A DNA stretch of 64,000 nucleotides from Calothrix parasitica NIES-267 (GTDB taxonomy: Bacteria > Cyanobacteriota > Cyanobacteriia > Cyanobacteriales > Nostocaceae). Shown piece by piece: positions 56,085-64,000 of this stretch. The notes below the pieces were generated by a model. The model saw only the letters and a program-made list of their open reading frames with translations. It did no database searches and had not been told where the DNA came from. Position numbers and translations under genes: made by a program. The stretch is from contig NZ_AP018227.1 of the NCBI RefSeq assembly GCF_002368095.1, positions 124,001 to 188,000 on the forward strand, written 5' to 3'. Each line of letters starts with the position of its first letter. Position 1 is the first letter of the stretch.

Positions 56085-56714
56085 CTATGCTTTCTTGCCT
56101 TTATTAAAGCCAAAACCAGGTTTCTCTTCCCGCACGAGCATGTCTATAAATTTTTCAAATCTCCTCTGTCTTGTTTCAGGCTTTTTTGCAGTGGCTAATC
56201 CGTAAGCAATTGCGTATCGACTGGATTTATTTAGCGTTTCAAAAAATATTTTCGCTTTCGGTTTTCTCTCAAGTGCTGCCAAAAAGTCTTTTGGTACTGT
56301 CATTTCACTTGCTGGAGCATAGGCTTTTTCCCACCTACCATCCGCTTTTGCGGCACGAACCTGTATAAGCCCCGGCTCCTTCATCCGACCTTCTTTGATA
56401 AGGCGCTCAGCATGTTCTGTATTCTTCTTAGACCAATTGCTGCGAGCTTTTCTTGGTGTAATACGCTGTAGATAGGCTTCATCATCGATTGATTTCTTAA
56501 CGCCGTCAATCCAGCCCCAGCATAGCGTCTCAATCACAACATCCTCCCAACTCACGCTAGAAATTCCTGTTCTTTTTTTGAATATCTTTATCCAAAGCTC
56601 ATTTTCAGTGGAATGGTTTGCTTGTAGCCACCAGCTAAGGTCTTCCGGTGACGAAAAGGCTATGATTTTTTCTGGATCGGGTTTAAGCACAATACAATAC
56701 CTTACCTTTGCCAA
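56085..56714 (-). CDS. YdeI/OmpD-associated family protein
   Basis: A 209-residue protein. Its SSPEDLSWWLQANHSTENELWIKIFKK and CWGWIDGVKKSIDDEAYLQRITPRK (with ARSNWSKKNTEHAERL) match the YdeI/OmpD-associated (bacteriocin-protection-like) family, which has no settled function. It continues with AYAPASEMTVPKDF and a basic end. The first open codon is TTG at 56712-56714; a GTG nine codons in (near 56690) is an alternative. No operon partner. Confidence 0.85.
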   Translation of the reverse strand: MAKVRYCIVLKPDPEKIIAFSSPEDLSWWLQANHSTENELWIKIFKKRTGISSVSWEDVVIETLCWGWIDGVKKSIDDEAYLQRITPRKARSNWSKKNTEHAERLIKEGRMKEPGLIQVRAAKADGRWEKAYAPASEMTVPKDFLAALERKPKAKIFFETLNKSSRYAIAYGLATAKKPETRQRRFEKFIDMLVREEKPGFGFNKGKKA

Positions 56715-56779
56715 AATGAGAGAATTAAAAGAGAGGGTGCTTTATAGCATAAGTAGTTAAACATAATTAACTACACAAC

Positions 56780-56822
56780 GTCATTGCGAGTGTAACGGAG
56801 TGAAACGAAGCAATCGCAAAGG
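56780..56822. repeat. Partial copy of the GTCATTGCGAG repeat
   Basis: One arm GTCATTGCGAG with GAAACGAAGCAATCGCAAAG, then GTCCGATTAAT, similar to the right end of the MITE at 47022. The other arm is missing, so it is a decayed copy. Confidence 0.5.
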
Positions 56823-56989
56823 TCCGATTAATTTTATTAGCTCCTAATAAGAGTAAATAATTTTGTTTACTTACTTAGTTATTGTCTTTCATCACGATAA
56901 CTCTATTACTATAAGTAACCCATGCCGAATATCTTAGCACTGTTGCAAGGTAAAATAATCATGAACAAGCTGCAAATCAAATAGCTCAA

Positions 56990-58168
56990 ATGGGTACAAT
57001 TTTTAGTCGATTTCAAAGCTGGTTGGCTGAAAATCCTAATTCTTTGCTGTCCAGGTTTTCTACTGATGAGCAAGAAACGCAAGAACCTGAGAAGTCCTTA
57101 ACTGATTTACCACCTTCTGTTTCATCTAAATTAGTCGCAGCTGTTGATAAGTTACCTAGCGATAACCCGGATGTGGAAGCGATTCAATCAACTTTAGATA
57201 AAGCTTTTGAAAAATGGCTCAGCAATCCTAAAGTAGCTGATAATTCTTTGGTGATTTTAAGTTCTCCGGTAACAACTGTATCGCGGATTTTAACTGAAAG
57301 CCTACATGATTGGGCATTGGAAAGGGAAATTAGCTTGCGACCTTTACAGTGGATAAGTAGACCCCAAGAAGTTGAAGATATTGCAAAAAGATTGCGACAG
57401 CAGCTTGGTAGGGGAATGGTAGCAGTAGACTCTAAAGAACCGGAAATTGTCGTAATTCCTAATTTAAGCTGGTGTTTTTTGCGTAGCGTTGATGGTTTGG
57501 AAGGAATCGATTATTTACAAGATGTTCTACTTCAAGATAATTCTCGTTTTTGGATAATTGGTGCTGGTGAAGTCGGTTGGGAATACCTCAATCATGTATC
57601 TCATTTTAAAGCTTACTGCGGTGAATCTTTAGAATTACCACAATTGAATCCAGAACAATTACAAGAGTGGTTTGAACCAGTGATTTCTGAATTTGAAATT
57701 ACTTTTGCTAAACCGAATATTGAATTTCCGAAATCAGACGAAAACCAGAGTTATCAAAATAGATACTTTAGCAAATTAGCTTCTGTAAGTGAAGGAGTAA
57801 ATACTGTAGCCGCGCAAGTTTTTTTACATTCAATACGCTACGAGTCTAATAATAAAGACAATCAGGAAAATGATGAAAATAAAGGAATTTTGTCAGCACA
57901 AAATCCAGAATTGCCTAATTTACCGCGTTTAGATGCAGATGAACACTATATATTATATTCTGTATTATTACATGGCGATTTAACTTTAACCGGGCTGAGC
58001 GAAAGTTTAGGAGATGAAAGGTCTTTTGTTAAAGGTAGAGTTCAAATGTTGCGTCGTAAGGGTTTAATCGAGCAAAAAAATGGAATCCTAACTATTAACC
58101 CGATTCATTATCCTCGGATAAAGAATGAATTGTCGAATAATAATTTTATTATTTATGAATCTGATTAA
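56990..58168 (+). CDS. Winged-helix protein upstream of MscS
   Basis: A 392-residue protein of unknown function. The middle (about 60-280) has alpha/beta character (NSLVILSSPVTTVSRILTES, PEIVVIPNLSWCFLRS, FWIIGAGEVGWEYLN), resembling a degenerate P-loop or sensor fold without a Walker A. The last 80 residues look like a winged helix-turn-helix (HYILYSVLLHGDLTLTGLSE then FVKGRVQMLRRKGLIEQKNG). It is cytosolic and about 220 bp upstream of the MscS gene on the same strand. It may regulate or act with MscS, but the pairing is inferred from position. Confidence 0.65.
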   Translation: MGTIFSRFQSWLAENPNSLLSRFSTDEQETQEPEKSLTDLPPSVSSKLVAAVDKLPSDNPDVEAIQSTLDKAFEKWLSNPKVADNSLVILSSPVTTVSRILTESLHDWALEREISLRPLQWISRPQEVEDIAKRLRQQLGRGMVAVDSKEPEIVVIPNLSWCFLRSVDGLEGIDYLQDVLLQDNSRFWIIGAGEVGWEYLNHVSHFKAYCGESLELPQLNPEQLQEWFEPVISEFEITFAKPNIEFPKSDENQSYQNRYFSKLASVSEGVNTVAAQVFLHSIRYESNNKDNQENDENKGILSAQNPELPNLPRLDADEHYILYSVLLHGDLTLTGLSESLGDERSFVKGRVQMLRRKGLIEQKNGILTINPIHYPRIKNELSNNNFIIYESD

Positions 58169-58392
58169 TTAAGAATTGGGAATTGGGGATTGGGGATTGT
58201 AAATTGGGATGTATTTAAAGTTTTGGTTATAGTCCTACATGGTAGGATATAGCTTTTCTCAGTCTATTAAGGTACACCTCAAAACCTCACCCCCAACCCC
58301 TCTCCTTATTAAGGAGAGGGGAGATAAAGCACTTACCAATTACCAATTACCAATTACTAACTACCAATCCCCAATTACCAATTACCCATGAC
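58163..58392. repeat. Repeat-rich spacer (STRR) running into the mscS start
   Basis: GGGAATTGGGGATTGG-type units, a CCCCTCTCCTT...AAGGAGAGGGG palindrome, and then tandem ACCAATT units run up to and across the ATG at 58388. The first codons of MscS (MTNYP) are thus repeat-derived. Confidence 0.6.
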
Positions 58393-59245
58393 CAATTACC
58401 CATTCATTTTTGCTCAATCAGGCGATAATGCAGCAAAAGAAACTGCCGAACAAACTAAACAAATTATTACAGAAATTACAACCTGGAAAATTAGTCAAGG
58501 ATTAATCGTTCTTGCTATTTCCTACATTAGTATTAAGGTTGTTGACAAATTAGTCATTTGGGTATCCGAGCAAGTTGCAAAAGAATGGCGGTTGCAAGTC
58601 AAGCAATTTTTGCCTTTTTTTAGAATGATGGTTTTAACCATCACTGTCATATTTTTAATGAACTTATTTTTAAACTTATCCCGAGATAATTTAGTTGCAG
58701 TTACGGGTACCGTCGCAGTCGCGTTAGGTTTCGCTTTCAAAGACTACGCAAGCTCAATCATAGCAGGAATTATTGGCTTATTTGAAGCACCTTATCGAGT
58801 TGGCGATCGCATTCAAATTGAAGACTTTTATGGTGAAGTGAGAAGCTACGGACTCAGAGGTATTCGCTTGCAAACCCCAGAAGACAATGTTGTTACCATA
58901 CCTCATAATAAAATCTGGACAAATGCCGTATCTAACTCCAACATGGGTGAGTTAGAAGCCCAGGTAATCACAGAGTTTTACTTCGCACACAATGTAGACA
59001 GCCAATTAGTGACAAAAATATTATATCGAGTAGCATATACAAGTAAATACACTTATTTAAAACTTCCGGTTTTAGTAATAGTAGAAGAAAAATATTGGGG
59101 AACCTTCTTTCAACTTAAAAGCTATCCTTTAGATGCAAGAGATGAATTCATTTACAAAACCGACCTGACAACAAGAGCAAAGCGAGTATTCGCAAAACAT
59201 AATTTACCCTATCCCCGGTTGATGAACATGTCGGAGGGGGGATAG
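58388..59245 (+). CDS. MscS-family mechanosensitive ion channel
   Basis: A 285-residue channel that opens under membrane tension to release solutes. It has membrane helices at about 38-60, 78-98 and 105-125. The pore helix TM3 is Gly/Ala-rich (VTGTVAVALGFAFKDYASSI) and is followed by the beta domain (FEAPYRVGDRIQIEDFYGEV and DNVVTIPHNKIWTNAVSNSN). The C-terminal part is typical alpha/beta. The start lies in a tandem repeat, so it is not certain. Partner upstream: the winged-helix gene. Confidence 0.9.
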   Translation: MTNYPFIFAQSGDNAAKETAEQTKQIITEITTWKISQGLIVLAISYISIKVVDKLVIWVSEQVAKEWRLQVKQFLPFFRMMVLTITVIFLMNLFLNLSRDNLVAVTGTVAVALGFAFKDYASSIIAGIIGLFEAPYRVGDRIQIEDFYGEVRSYGLRGIRLQTPEDNVVTIPHNKIWTNAVSNSNMGELEAQVITEFYFAHNVDSQLVTKILYRVAYTSKYTYLKLPVLVIVEEKYWGTFFQLKSYPLDARDEFIYKTDLTTRAKRVFAKHNLPYPRLMNMSEGG

Positions 59246-59355
59246 TTAATTGAGAGGAGGAGATGGGGAGATAGGAAGACAAGGAGAATTTAACCTTTAA
59301 CCTTTGACCTTTGACCTTAAATTGCTCCCAACCCCCAATCCCCAACAATTAACTG
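59246..59355. repeat. STRR spacer (AACCTTT units)
   Basis: A purine run (GAGAGGAGGAGATGGGGAG) and then tandem ACCTTTA/ACCTTTG heptamers, between mscS and the antiporter gene. No coding potential. Confidence 0.65.
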
Positions 59356-59444
59356 TTAACTATTACGAATAAACAGCTTACAATTCGGGTCGGGAAGTAA
59401 TAACATATCATCTGATAAACAGCTCATCGTAGAGGAAGTCCTAA

Positions 59445-60446
59445 ATGCTTTGGATTCAAGTCATTATATGTATCGCGCTCGTGATTGCAGTCAGTTCAAA
59501 ACTTTCACAAAGCGCCGACATGGTGGCTGAGAAAAGTGGTTTGGGACGTAATTGGGTAGGAGCTATATTACTTGCTGGTAGCACTTCTTTGCCAGAATTA
59601 GCTACTGGTGTGAGTGCGGTTAATTATTTGGATGCACCAGATTTAGCAGCAGGAGGAATTTTTGGTAGTTGCTTATTCAACTTAATGATTCTGGCAATAT
59701 TAGATATTATTACTGGAGGAGGCCCGCTTTTCCAGCAAGCTCAGGTTAGCCACGGTTTGGCTGCTGGTTTGGGTTCTTTGATGTTAGGTGTTGCTGCTAC
59801 TGGAATATTTTTAGCGGATAGAGGTTTGGACCCAGTTTTAGGTTGGGTTGGTATTCCGAGTATTGTGCTAATTGTAGTTTATCTAGTTAGCGCTCGTTTG
59901 ATTGCCAAGTTTGAGAGGAGACGACGCAGTGAAGTATTAGAACAAGAAAGCGAAGCTTATGAATACGAGCATGTTAAACCACGAAAAGCTTATTTAACGT
60001 TTGCTTTATGTTCTTTGGCAATTATAGTACTCGGGGTATGGTTGGCTTGGTTAGGAGATGAAGTAGTTAAAGAAACGGGATTAGAAGAAAGTTTTATTGG
60101 TTCGCTGTTATTAGCAATTACTACATCGCTTCCGGAAGTTGCTGCTGGAATCGCTGCGGTTAGATTAGATGCTGTAGATTTAGCAATTTCTAACGTTTTT
60201 GGTTCCAATATTTTTAATATGGCAATTTTAGGAATTTACGACATTGTTTATATTAAAGGTGATTTTTTTGCAAAAGTGGCACAAGTGCATATTTTCACTG
60301 CGGTAATCGCAATGATGATGACTTCTTTAGCAATTGTTGGATTAATTTACCGCGCAACACGTCCATCAAGGTTATATCTGACTTATGATGTTTTGGGATT
60401 AATTGTTTTATATCTTGGCGGTATGTATATTGTTTATTTAGGATAA
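59445..60446 (+). CDS. Ca2+/Na+:H+ antiporter family (CaCA) protein
   Basis: A 333-residue integral membrane protein with ten or so helices in two inverted halves. The diagnostic alpha-repeats are present: AGSTSLPELATGVSAV and GSCLFNLMILAILD in the first half, and AITTSLPEVAAGIAAV and GSNIFNMAILGIYD in the second. These bind and exchange Ca2+ or Na+ for H+ or Na+. The acidic loop RRRRSEVLEQESEAYEYEH joins the halves. A strong AGAGGAAG Shine-Dalgarno precedes the ATG. Confidence 0.92.
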   Translation: MLWIQVIICIALVIAVSSKLSQSADMVAEKSGLGRNWVGAILLAGSTSLPELATGVSAVNYLDAPDLAAGGIFGSCLFNLMILAILDIITGGGPLFQQAQVSHGLAAGLGSLMLGVAATGIFLADRGLDPVLGWVGIPSIVLIVVYLVSARLIAKFERRRRSEVLEQESEAYEYEHVKPRKAYLTFALCSLAIIVLGVWLAWLGDEVVKETGLEESFIGSLLLAITTSLPEVAAGIAAVRLDAVDLAISNVFGSNIFNMAILGIYDIVYIKGDFFAKVAQVHIFTAVIAMMMTSLAIVGLIYRATRPSRLYLTYDVLGLIVLYLGGMYIVYLG

Positions 60447-60476
60447 GTCAGTTATCAATTAACAATCATTATTGTG

Positions 60477-60542
60477 GGGTGTGTGACGTGCTATATCTAA
60501 TTGATTTTGGGTTTTATCATTAATTGGAACCGTCACGCACCC
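60477..60542. repeat. Palindromic dispersed repeat (GGGTGTGTGACG)
   Basis: GGGTGTGTGACG at 60477-60488 and CGTCACGCACCC at 60531-60542 are inverted arms with one mismatch. The window's first 23 bases are the end of another copy. It lies between convergent genes. Confidence 0.6.
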
Positions 60543-60576
60543 TAAAAATTTTTATTTCAGTATAATTTTTTAATGA

Positions 60577-61518
60577 TTAATTGATAATTGTTAATTGTTC
60601 GTTATTAACTAATAACTCGTTTTCTGCATTTTTGACTAGTTGATATGCTTCAGATTCGGCAAGAGGAATCATGCTAGTCACTCCAAAATTAATTTTTAAA
60701 AATTCGTTGTGTATCTCTAATGATTCTATAGAATTTTGAATTGCTTTTACGACTTCTTTTGCTTCTTCAATTTTAGTATTTGCTAAAATCATAGCGAATT
60801 CTTCATTGCTATAACGAGCGATAAAATCAGTGGAGCGTCTTTTGCATTTTTTCATGGTGTCAGCTATGTGACATAAATATTCATCTTTTCCTTGATAATC
60901 TATTTGTAAAAAATTAATTTTACACAAAATCAATGAAAGAGATAATTGGTGTTTTTGCAATCTTTTCCATTCGCGCTGTAAATACTCATTAAAATAAGAG
61001 CGACTGGCTACTTTTGTTAATACATCTGTGGAAGCAAGGCTTTGTAATTCTCGGTTTGCTGTTTCTAAACTTACTGTTAATCGACATTCACGTTCGATTT
61101 TACGACGGGTTTCTAATACGGCCCAGCGAGATGTTAATAAGCGATTGACTCTACGCGCAAGTAAGTCCCAATCAATGGGTTTTGTAATGTAATCGCAGGC
61201 TCCAACTTGTAGAGCGCGTTCTACTGATTCTTGGTCATCGAGTACTGTAATCATCAAAATGGGCGGACAATTATCGCCCATAAGTGTTTGCAATTTGCTA
61301 CAGCAAGTAAAGCCGTCCATCCCAGGCATTCTAGCATCCAGCAAAATTAAGTCCGGTGTCATTTTCTCACAGATATCTAAACAATGTTGTCCGTTGCAGG
61401 CTTCGATTATTTGATATCCCTGTTTCTCCATTGCTTTATGCAGCACTAGTCGTAACGTTTTTTGGTCATCAACTACGAGAATTTGAGGTGGATTATTTTG
61501 CAAATCGGAATTAATCAT
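60577..61518 (-). CDS. Response regulator with degenerate GGDEF domain
   Basis: A 313-residue protein. An N-terminal receiver domain ([17 protein letters not shown], phospho-acceptor Asp in [13 protein letters not shown], Lys in YITKP) is followed by a coiled linker and a GGDEF-type domain. The signature loop reads [10 protein letters not shown]: the two glycines are replaced by Ser-Asn, so diguanylate cyclase activity is unlikely. It might bind GTP or c-di-GMP or serve as a dimerisation module. It overlaps the kinase gene by 4 bp (ATGA-type), so both are translated from one mRNA and probably form a pair. Confidence 0.88.
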   Translation of the reverse strand: MINSDLQNNPPQILVVDDQKTLRLVLHKAMEKQGYQIIEACNGQHCLDICEKMTPDLILLDARMPGMDGFTCCSKLQTLMGDNCPPILMITVLDDQESVERALQVGACDYITKPIDWDLLARRVNRLLTSRWAVLETRRKIERECRLTVSLETANRELQSLASTDVLTKVASRSYFNEYLQREWKRLQKHQLSLSLILCKINFLQIDYQGKDEYLCHIADTMKKCKRRSTDFIARYSNEEFAMILANTKIEEAKEVVKAIQNSIESLEIHNEFLKINFGVTSMIPLAESEAYQLVKNAENELLVNNEQLTIIN

Positions 61519-64000
61519 GTTGTTCCCCTTGTAGGATAGTGTTTTTGCAAAGCTGTTTTGACTCGTTGGTACTCTATATCAAGTGTTTCAAGTAAAGTAG
61601 AAGCATTTGATGTTGTTCCAGAACGTCCTATAGCTTCTAGTTTGCTGGATACTTGAGCTAGCAATACAGCACCAATTGTGACGCTCAATGACTTTAATGC
61701 ATGAGCAGAATTACGAAGTTCTTCAGAATCTTGTTGATCGATAGCGCGGTAAATTTCTTGCAGTTTTGGTGGTGCATCTTCAAAATAGCTATCAATTACT
61801 TCTGTTATCATTTCCGAAGCATCATCACCTGCCATGTCTTTTAATTCTTGTAATATCTGAGTATCAATAACTGGAAGTTGGTTCATGTCCGGTTTTTCTC
61901 GATTAAAAACAGCTGTTGAATCGGTGTCTGGCTTTGAAGAATGCTGTAAATTTTTATAGTTGTTAAAAATTTCAATTAATGCTTCAATACGCACGGGTTT
62001 GCTAACATAGTCGTTCATTCCCGCATTCAAACATTCTTCTCTGTCACCCTGCATTGCATTCGCAGTCATGGCAACTATCCAGGGGCGTTTTGGTGGTACC
62101 CATTCTTTGCAGATATGGCGAGTTGCTTGAAGTCCGTCCATTTCCGGCATTTGTACGTCCATGAACACAAGGTCGTAATCTTGACGGTGCAGGCTTTCAA
62201 GTGCTTCTAACCCATTATTTGCGATATCAGCACGATAGCCTAATCTCTGTAACATGTGTATGGCTACTTTTTGGTTTAAAGGCATATCTTCTACCAAGAG
62301 AATCCGTAACGGTAGTTTTTCACTCAATTGCGAGTCAAATTTGGAGCTTGTGGGTGTTGAAGGTAAAACAGAAATTTGCTGTTCGCATAAAATACGAACG
62401 CAAGTGTCGTATAGTTGAGATTGTTTAATTGGTTTGTTTAGTAGGGAAGTAAATTCTGATTTAACTGCGAGTTGCTGTTGAGTAAACCTATCAACTGAAC
62501 TTAATATTACTATTGGCAACTGTTCGTAACCGGGTAGAGAGTGAATCTGTGAAGACAAGCTTGAGCCATCCATTTGTGGCATTCGCATGTCTATAATTGC
62601 CATATCAAATTTTTCTGCGAAGCTCATTAATTCCAAAGCTTGCAAACCGGATTCAGCAGTAAGAACATTAATTCCCCATTTCTGCATTTGTAAGGTCAGA
62701 ATTCTGCGATTCGTAGCATTATCATCTACTACCAAAATTCTTTTTCCAATCATATTTGTTTGAATGTTATCAAGATTAGTGACTTGAGAATTTACTGCTG
62801 ATTCGGCTTCAATGGTGAAATAAAATGTAGAACCTTCACCTACAGTACTTTCTACCCACATGTCACCATCCATAATTTCGCTCAACCGCTTACTGATGGC
62901 TAAACCCAGACCAGTACCACCGTATTGACGAGTCATTGAAGCATCAACTTGGGTAAACGGGTTAAATAATCGTTTTATTTTCTTCTGAGGGATACCAATC
63001 CCTGTATCTTTAACAGCAAATTGAATCTGAAAGTTATTTGGTTGATTGTTGCTTGAATAATTACTAGTTGAAAAATTAGTTAACTGTTTTGCACTTACAG
63101 AAACAACTACTTCCCCTGCTTCGGTAAATTTAACCGCATTGCTAAGTAAATTAACTAAAATTTGTCGCAATCGCGTTACATCTCCAACAATCGAGGTTGG
63201 AGTTTGAGAATCAATTATATATGCTAAATTCAAGTGTTTCGCAGCAGCTTGAGAAGTTAATAAATCTAAGGATTCTTCAATACAATTACGTAAATTAAAC
63301 GGAATTTTCTCTAAATCTAATTTACCCGATTCAATCTTAGAAAAATCTAAAATATCGTTAATAATAGCTAGCAATGTATCGCTACTGCTGCGAATAGTTT
63401 CCACAAAATCTAACTGTCGGGGAGTTAAATCCATATCTAGCAACAGTCCACTCATCCCAATGACTGCATTCATGGGAGTGCGGATTTCATGACTCATCAT
63501 CGCTAAAAACTCACTCTTTGCACGGTTCGCTGCTTCAGCATCAAGTTTTGCTTGTTCCAACTGACTATTCTTGATAGTAAGTTCTTGTTTTTGCTGAGTT
63601 TCCTGTTGCAAAAGATGAGCTTGAGCTAGAGCTATTCCCACCTGTGCTGCTACAGATTCTAATAGCTCGATTTCATCTCTTGTCCACTGACGATAATAAT
63701 TACACTGATGCAAGCCAATACTACCATTCGACTCACCTTGATAGGAAGTACGAATTGCTAATATCGACTTGATTTGCATTTTTTGACAAATATCTAGCTG
63801 CGACTCCAATAGCTCTTCAGTAAAGACATTCGGAGTTGCGATCGCACTATCCTGAGATAACATTTTCTCAGCGTGGAGATTACCTTCAATTGGTATTTGA
63901 TAGTGTCGCATTGACGGGTAAGCGGGTTCTAAATATTCCACTACGGTAGGAATTTGTTTCACAGAACCTGTTATACACTTATGAATCAAACAGCGATTAA
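61515..64000 (-). CDS. Hybrid sensor histidine kinase (5' end outside the window)
   Basis: At least 827 codons are visible; the frame runs open to the window edge. The TTG at 63989 is not a good start, so the N-terminus is missing. A GAF-type domain (visible part [20 protein letters not shown]) is followed by the HisKA dimerisation domain ([18 protein letters not shown], the phospho-His) and the HATPase domain ([36 protein letters not shown]). Two receiver domains ([58 protein letters not shown]) and an HPt domain ([14 protein letters not shown]) complete the phosphorelay. No membrane helix is visible. It would pass phosphate through to the partner response regulator. Confidence 0.92.
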   Translation of the reverse strand, partial: NRCLIHKCITGSVKQIPTVVEYLEPAYPSMRHYQIPIEGNLHAEKMLSQDSAIATPNVFTEELLESQLDICQKMQIKSILAIRTSYQGESNGSIGLHQCNYYRQWTRDEIELLESVAAQVGIALAQAHLLQQETQQKQELTIKNSQLEQAKLDAEAANRAKSEFLAMMSHEIRTPMNAVIGMSGLLLDMDLTPRQLDFVETIRSSSDTLLAIINDILDFSKIESGKLDLEKIPFNLRNCIEESLDLLTSQAAAKHLNLAYIIDSQTPTSIVGDVTRLRQILVNLLSNAVKFTEAGEVVVSVSAKQLTNFSTSNYSSNNQPNNFQIQFAVKDTGIGIPQKKIKRLFNPFTQVDASMTRQYGGTGLGLAISKRLSEIMDGDMWVESTVGEGSTFYFTIEAESAVNSQVTNLDNIQTNMIGKRILVVDDNATNRRILTLQMQKWGINVLTAESGLQALELMSFAEKFDMAIIDMRMPQMDGSSLSSQIHSLPGYEQLPIVILSSVDRFTQQQLAVKSEFTSLLNKPIKQSQLYDTCVRILCEQQISVLPSTPTSSKFDSQLSEKLPLRILLVEDMPLNQKVAIHMLQRLGYRADIANNGLEALESLHRQDYDLVFMDVQMPEMDGLQATRHICKEWVPPKRPWIVAMTANAMQGDREECLNAGMNDYVSKPVRIEALIEIFNNYKNLQHSSKPDTDSTAVFNREKPDMNQLPVIDTQILQELKDMAGDDASEMITEVIDSYFEDAPPKLQEIYRAIDQQDSEELRNSAHALKSLSVTIGAVLLAQVSSKLEAIGRSGTTSNASTLLETLDIEYQRVKTALQKHYPTRGTT

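Overview
The window reads as chromosome of a filamentous, probably heterocyst-forming (Nostocales, Rivularia/Calothrix-like) cyanobacterium. The evidence is a psbA gene with all D1 ligands, several HIP1 octamers (GCGATCGC, e.g. 2966-2973, 58803-58810 region), heptanucleotide tandem repeats of the CAGTGAA type, many short palindromic or MITE-like elements, and AT-rich composition. The genus is inference. No rRNA, tRNA or CRISPR array was seen.

Layout. 0-7 kb: psbA, a short HIT hydrolase, and two near-identical HIT genes flanking an acyl-lipid desaturase. The second HIT copy is broken by an insert that itself carries a 2.16 kb group II intron with an RT/maturase/HNH ORF. 7-12.4 kb: a ComM/YifB ATPase, a MITE with a perfect 8-bp target duplication, a small membrane protein, a PD-(D/E)XK plus TPR protein, and a HigBA toxin-antitoxin pair. 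12.5-17.3 kb: smc followed by a PRC-barrel protein. 17.6-18.7 kb: a decay scar in which the 5' part of a NACHT NTPase is joined to the 3' end of hicA, followed by hicB. 19-23 kb: a glycine-zipper secreted protein, an ExbB/TolQ proton channel and a divergent TonB-like protein whose periplasmic spacer is two acidic tandem-repeat arrays. 23.4-27.8 kb: pstS-pstC-pstA-pstB, the high-affinity phosphate importer, with a Pho-box-like sequence upstream.

28.4-45 kb is one 13-gene minus-strand exopolysaccharide cluster. In transcription order it runs Wzc-type tyrosine autokinase, GT2, Wzx flippase, GT2-like, Wzy-type ligase/polymerase, GT4, GT4, two GT-like proteins, GT2, GT4, WecG/TagA transferase and polyprenyl-phosphate sugar transferase. 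Together they would start a repeat unit on undecaprenyl phosphate, extend it, flip it, polymerise it and control chain length. The outer-membrane Wza pore is not in the window.

45-47.2 kb is a long, mostly non-coding stretch with a structured palindromic element, an unrecognised 44-codon ORF and a MITE. It leads to a 2182-aa extracellular nuclease/5'-nucleotidase (47.2-53.8 kb) that fits phosphate scavenging alongside Pst. 54-64 kb holds a flavin monooxygenase, a small secreted protein, a YdeI-like protein, a winged-helix protein with an MscS channel, a Ca2+/Na+:H+ antiporter-family protein, and a two-gene signalling unit. That unit is a hybrid histidine kinase, cut by the window edge, overlapping a response regulator with a degenerate GGDEF domain.

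Most likely places for something undescribed: the 46.2 kb structured element with the 44-aa ORF, the acidic-repeat TonB-like protein, the PD-(D/E)XK-TPR protein, and the NACHT/HicA scar.
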